A DNA stretch of 16,293 bases from Nanobdellati archaeon (lineage in GTDB: Archaea > EX4484-52 > JAADEF01). This document shows positions 13,873 to 16,293 of this stretch, piece by piece; position 1 is the stretch's first letter, and the number at the start of each line of letters is the position of its first letter. The stretch covers positions 1 through 16,293 of the forward strand of contig WAPH01000031.1 of assembly GCA_015520895.1 (NCBI GenBank). The letters are read 5' to 3'. Under the pieces are notes generated by a model. That model did no database searches. It saw only the letters and a list, made by a program, of their open reading frames with translations, and was not told where the DNA came from. Made by a program: the position numbers and the translations under genes.

Positions 13873-15277
13873 AACCTTTCTCAAGGTATTCTTTCTCTGA
13901 ACCAACAGCATCAATATCGTACCTCTTCTTGTTTAAAATACTTTTAGCTGCTAAAAATCCCATCTCAATCGCATGATCTTGATTATTATATTTAAACCTA
14001 CCTCCCCTTCCTACATATATGAGATTTTCAAAAGAGTTAAGATAGGATTTAATAGGTGTTAAATATTTAGCATAATTTATATCATAAACAGGATAAGCAA
14101 ACCTTTCCTTGTGAATCCAAGTATTAATAACCTCATTTCTTTTCAAGAAGCCTGCTTTCTCCAGATGAGGCATCGCAAGTTCTAAAAGCTCACCTTTTGT
14201 TGATCGCCATATCTTATCATCATACCAGCAAAAAAATTCTAAACCTATAAGTGTTTTACCTTTAGGAACTAAATCCTTACTAAAGTTCTTTATTTCCATC
14301 ATCCTACCAAAAGGTATGCTTAACTCAGGTAAATAAATCCATTGATCAGGAAAAACTTGTTCCTTATTCACTGCTATAAATAAAGTTACTAAAGATCTGA
14401 ACTTTAATTGTTTAATAGCATTAAGTATATCATCAGAAGGACGTGGGTGCAGAAGTTCAATAAAGCGAGTTATTGGTATTGTAGAAATAATATATTTAGG
14501 ATGTATTATTTTTTCCTTCCCTTCTATAACTGCAATAACCTCAACTATCTTACCATCTTTATGAATTATTTTTACAGGATAAGAATTGGTCATAAAAACC
14601 CTACCTTTCTTTTTTTCTACTTCCTCTCTCATTCTTTCATATATTTGTTGTGTCCCTTTTCGGGGATAATAGAAAGCATCAACCAAAGTCTTTGCTTTGG
14701 ATTTTTTAAACAACATTTTTTTAAGAATCTCCCATACAGACAGGTTTTTGATGCGTTGAGTAGCCCACTCTACAGATATTTCAGAAGGTTTTAATCCCCA
14801 TATTTTTTCCGTATAATTAAGCATGTTTAAATTTGCAAGCTCCCAACCAAAATCTCTCACGATTTTTTCCTCAAAGTTTTTGGGCTCAGATCTTATGAAA
14901 AGATTTTTTATTTTTTGTAATGAAAAAGAGCTCATTGCCTTTATAGATCCTATAAAGCCTAGATTTTTAAGTATGTCTCCTAACTCAACAGGATATTTGA
15001 AAAATTTGTTTCTAATATAGAATCTTGTTAACCTATCAACTTTTATCCAATCATCACCTAAAAGCTCTGCAATAATATCATAAAGATCTTGGTTTTTGCT
15101 GTAAAACCTATGAGGGCCAATATCACTTTTAAACTCACCAAAATCAAGAGTTTTTGCTAAACCTCCTATCTGCTTATCTTTCTCCAAAACCAACAAAGTT
15201 TTATTTGAATCTTTAAGTTTAAATGCTGCTGAGGTACCAGCAGGACCAGCACCGAGTATAAGAACATCAACCTTCAT
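13862..15277 (-). CDS. FAD-dependent amine-oxidase / UDP-galactopyranose-mutase-like protein
   Basis: The N-terminus is an FAD-binding Rossmann fold with GAGPAG (9-14), LVLEKDKQIGGLAKT (29-43) and DIGPHRFYS (52-60). The C-terminus has the second FAD contact region, VGRGGRFKYNNQDHAIEMG near residues 422-440. This arrangement belongs to the broad group holding UDP-galactopyranose mutases, protoporphyrinogen oxidases and phytoene desaturases. The GPHRFYS and RFYIRNKFFKYPVEL stretches are reminiscent of the mutase branch, but identity to true Glf is limited. Given a GalE-like epimerase upstream (ATGA overlap of 4 bases) and GtrA downstream, a sugar substrate is the most likely. A UDP-galactofuranose route is the specific hypothesis. 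The 471-residue length is longer than the usual bacterial Glf of about 370-390. I see no membrane segment. Confidence 0.8.
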   Translation of the reverse strand: MKVDVLILGAGPAGTSAAFKLKDSNKTLLVLEKDKQIGGLAKTLDFGEFKSDIGPHRFYSKNQDLYDIIAELLGDDWIKVDRLTRFYIRNKFFKYPVELGDILKNLGFIGSIKAMSSFSLQKIKNLFIRSEPKNFEEKIVRDFGWELANLNMLNYTEKIWGLKPSEISVEWATQRIKNLSVWEILKKMLFKKSKAKTLVDAFYYPRKGTQQIYERMREEVEKKKGRVFMTNSYPVKIIHKDGKIVEVIAVIEGKEKIIHPKYIISTIPITRFIELLHPRPSDDILNAIKQLKFRSLVTLFIAVNKEQVFPDQWIYLPELSIPFGRMMEIKNFSKDLVPKGKTLIGLEFFCWYDDKIWRSTKGELLELAMPHLEKAGFLKRNEVINTWIHKERFAYPVYDINYAKYLTPIKSYLNSFENLIYVGRGGRFKYNNQDHAIEMGFLAAKSILNKKRYDIDAVGSEKEYLEKGYVK

Positions 15278-16191
15278 AAGAACCCCTGATATTTATACCA
15301 TTCATAAGCTTTTTTTAACCCTTCATCTATAGAGTATCTAGGTTCATAACCTAAAAGTTTCTTAGCTTTGTCTATATTAGCTACAAAAAACTCTATCTCA
15401 CCTTCTCTATTAGGTTCCACAATAATTTGGCTTTGACTATTAAGTAAATCTTTGATTTTTTTAGCAAGCTCTATTATTTTAACTCCTTTCCCCGATGCAA
15501 TATTAAAAACATTACCTTTAACCTCATCAAATTTTTCTATGGATTTTATTGTTCCGTTAACAGCATCATCTATATAGGTGAAATCCAATGTTTTGTTCTC
15601 CCCATAAACTTTAAGTTCTTTACCCTTACTTGCATTTATCAAGAATTTTGGAATTAACCTGTCTGAAGTATCGTATTTACCATAAACATTAGAATACCTA
15701 ACAATTACGAAATCTAAGCCATAACATTTAGCATAAGCATGAACTAAAGCTTCACCTGCTATTTTTGAGGCAGTATAAGGGCTTTCGCATTTCTCTATTC
15801 TTACTTCATCCTCTTTTTTAGGTTCGCTACTTTCACCATAAGTTTCTCGGCTAGACGCGAATAATAATCTAGATATATCATGTTTTCTTGCGAACTCTAA
15901 AATATTGAAAACAGTATTTATATTCTCTTTCGCAATGTTCGGATCAATAACTGAATTATAGACGCGAGCATTCGCGGCTAAATGTACAATCATGTCAATA
16001 TCCTCAATTGGCAATTTTTTCATTTCCTCTTTGCTTAACAAGTTAGCAACAATGGTCTTTTTATTCAACTCCTCAAACCACCTATTAGGATTTTTATCCA
16101 CACCAACAACATCAAAACCTTTTTTTAACAATTGAAGAAATAATTCAGTACCTATGGTCCCGCTACTACCTGTAATTATTATTTTACCCAT
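15274..16191 (-). CDS. NAD-dependent sugar epimerase/dehydratase (GalE-like)
   Basis: This 305-residue protein is an extended short-chain dehydrogenase. It has the glycine-rich NAD motif TGSSGTIG (7-14), HLAANARVYNS (70-80), SSRETYG (113-119) and the catalytic YTASK (139-143), with VRYSNVYG (164-171) and DFTYIDDAV (203-211) as expected for UDP-sugar epimerases. The substrate is unresolved, with UDP-glucose 4-epimerase or a related NDP-sugar epimerase most likely. It is first in the leftward operon, and its stop codon overlaps the next start as ATGA. The ATG at 16191 lies 27.5 bases from the centre of a symmetric A/T box and has no Shine-Dalgarno, so the transcript is probably leaderless. Confidence 0.88.
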   Translation of the reverse strand: MGKIIITGSSGTIGTELFLQLLKKGFDVVGVDKNPNRWFEELNKKTIVANLLSKEEMKKLPIEDIDMIVHLAANARVYNSVIDPNIAKENINTVFNILEFARKHDISRLLFASSRETYGESSEPKKEDEVRIEKCESPYTASKIAGEALVHAYAKCYGLDFVIVRYSNVYGKYDTSDRLIPKFLINASKGKELKVYGENKTLDFTYIDDAVNGTIKSIEKFDEVKGNVFNIASGKGVKIIELAKKIKDLLNSQSQIIVEPNREGEIEFFVANIDKAKKLLGYEPRYSIDEGLKKAYEWYKYQGFL

Positions 16192-16214
16192 AGTTTGTTT
16201 TAGGGGAAAATAAG

Positions 16215-16222
16215 TTTTAAAA
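16215..16222. promoter_or_regulatory. Symmetric A/T box between the GalE-like gene and the last gene
   Basis: TTTTAAAA is centred 27.5 bases from both the leftward ATG at 16191 and the rightward ATG at 16246. The spacing matches the other leaderless promoters in the window. The rightward gene also has a GGAG sequence (16235-16238) seven bases before its ATG, so its true leader could be longer. Confidence 0.5.
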
Positions 16223-16245
16223 AGATTTAAAATAGGAGAATAAAC

Positions 16246-16293
16246 ATGAGAGCAAATGAGAAATTCATACTATTTATTTATACAGTGTTGCTC
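16246..16293 (+). CDS. Start of a rightward gene (partial)
   Basis: Sixteen codons run in frame from an ATG at 16246 to the window edge, starting MRANEKFILFIYTVLL. The stretch from residue 7 is hydrophobic, so a membrane or exported protein is likely. GGAG lies seven bases upstream of the ATG, and an A/T box lies 27.5 bases away, shared with the GalE-like gene. Nothing more can be said about function from this fragment. Confidence 0.5.
   Translation, partial: MRANEKFILFIYTVLL

Noticed and set aside
14408..14794. A 128-codon open frame on the plus strand opposite the flavoprotein gene.
   Set aside because: The translation is an antisense shadow rich in F, Y and I, and the opposite strand holds a clear FAD-binding protein.

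Overview
The window looks archaeal and AT-rich, and most resembles a small-genome (DPANN-type) lineage. The evidence is an Lhr-family helicase, archaeal-type PheS and PheT, a ThpR 2H phosphodiesterase and a MinD-like ATPase with archaeal features. Archaeal A/T promoter boxes lie about 27 bases before many start codons, the tRNA-Cys has no encoded CCA, and genes are packed with tiny gaps and overlaps. The lineage is inferred; nothing here fixes the phylum. I see no rRNA, CRISPR array, insertion sequence or integrase.

Layout. 1-111: start of a leftward gene with a type IV pilin-like N-terminus. 191-2794: rightward Lhr helicase. 2786-3650: leftward pair, ThpR then a small membrane-anchored OB-fold protein. 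3706-4782: rightward AAA+ ATPase with a C-terminal winged helix. 4847-4920: tRNA-Cys(GCA). 4948-9074: leftward OPRT-like protein, then pheS and pheT. 9109-10540: leftward MinD-like ATPase and a membrane-anchored hydrophilic protein. 10604-13502: rightward debranching-enzyme-like glycosidase and a GalT/HIT-type protein. 13480-16191: leftward surface-sugar operon (GalE-like epimerase, FAD-dependent UGM/amine-oxidase-like protein, GtrA). 16246-end: start of a rightward gene.

How the genes fit together. Phenylalanyl-tRNA synthetase and tRNA-Cys serve translation, and Lhr and ThpR act on nucleic acids. The OPRT-like protein points to UMP synthesis or salvage. The glycosidase/GalT pair suggests storage-glucan breakdown feeding sugar phosphates. 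The epimerase/flavoprotein/GtrA operon suggests synthesis and membrane translocation of a surface sugar. The MinD-like protein and its partner suggest positioning of something at the membrane.

The less ordinary signals are regulatory. Four copies of AGAGAAATT/AATTTCTCT sit around the divergent promoters at 95-173. A dense cluster of TTCAC/GTGAA half-sites, many in CACRTG palindromes, fills thpR and the promoter it shares with the AAA+/winged-helix gene, and an isolated 16-bp palindrome follows that gene. Three divergent gene pairs appear to share one symmetric A/T box. Among proteins, the oddest are an OPRT-like enzyme of nearly double length and the unrecognised partner of the MinD-like ATPase.
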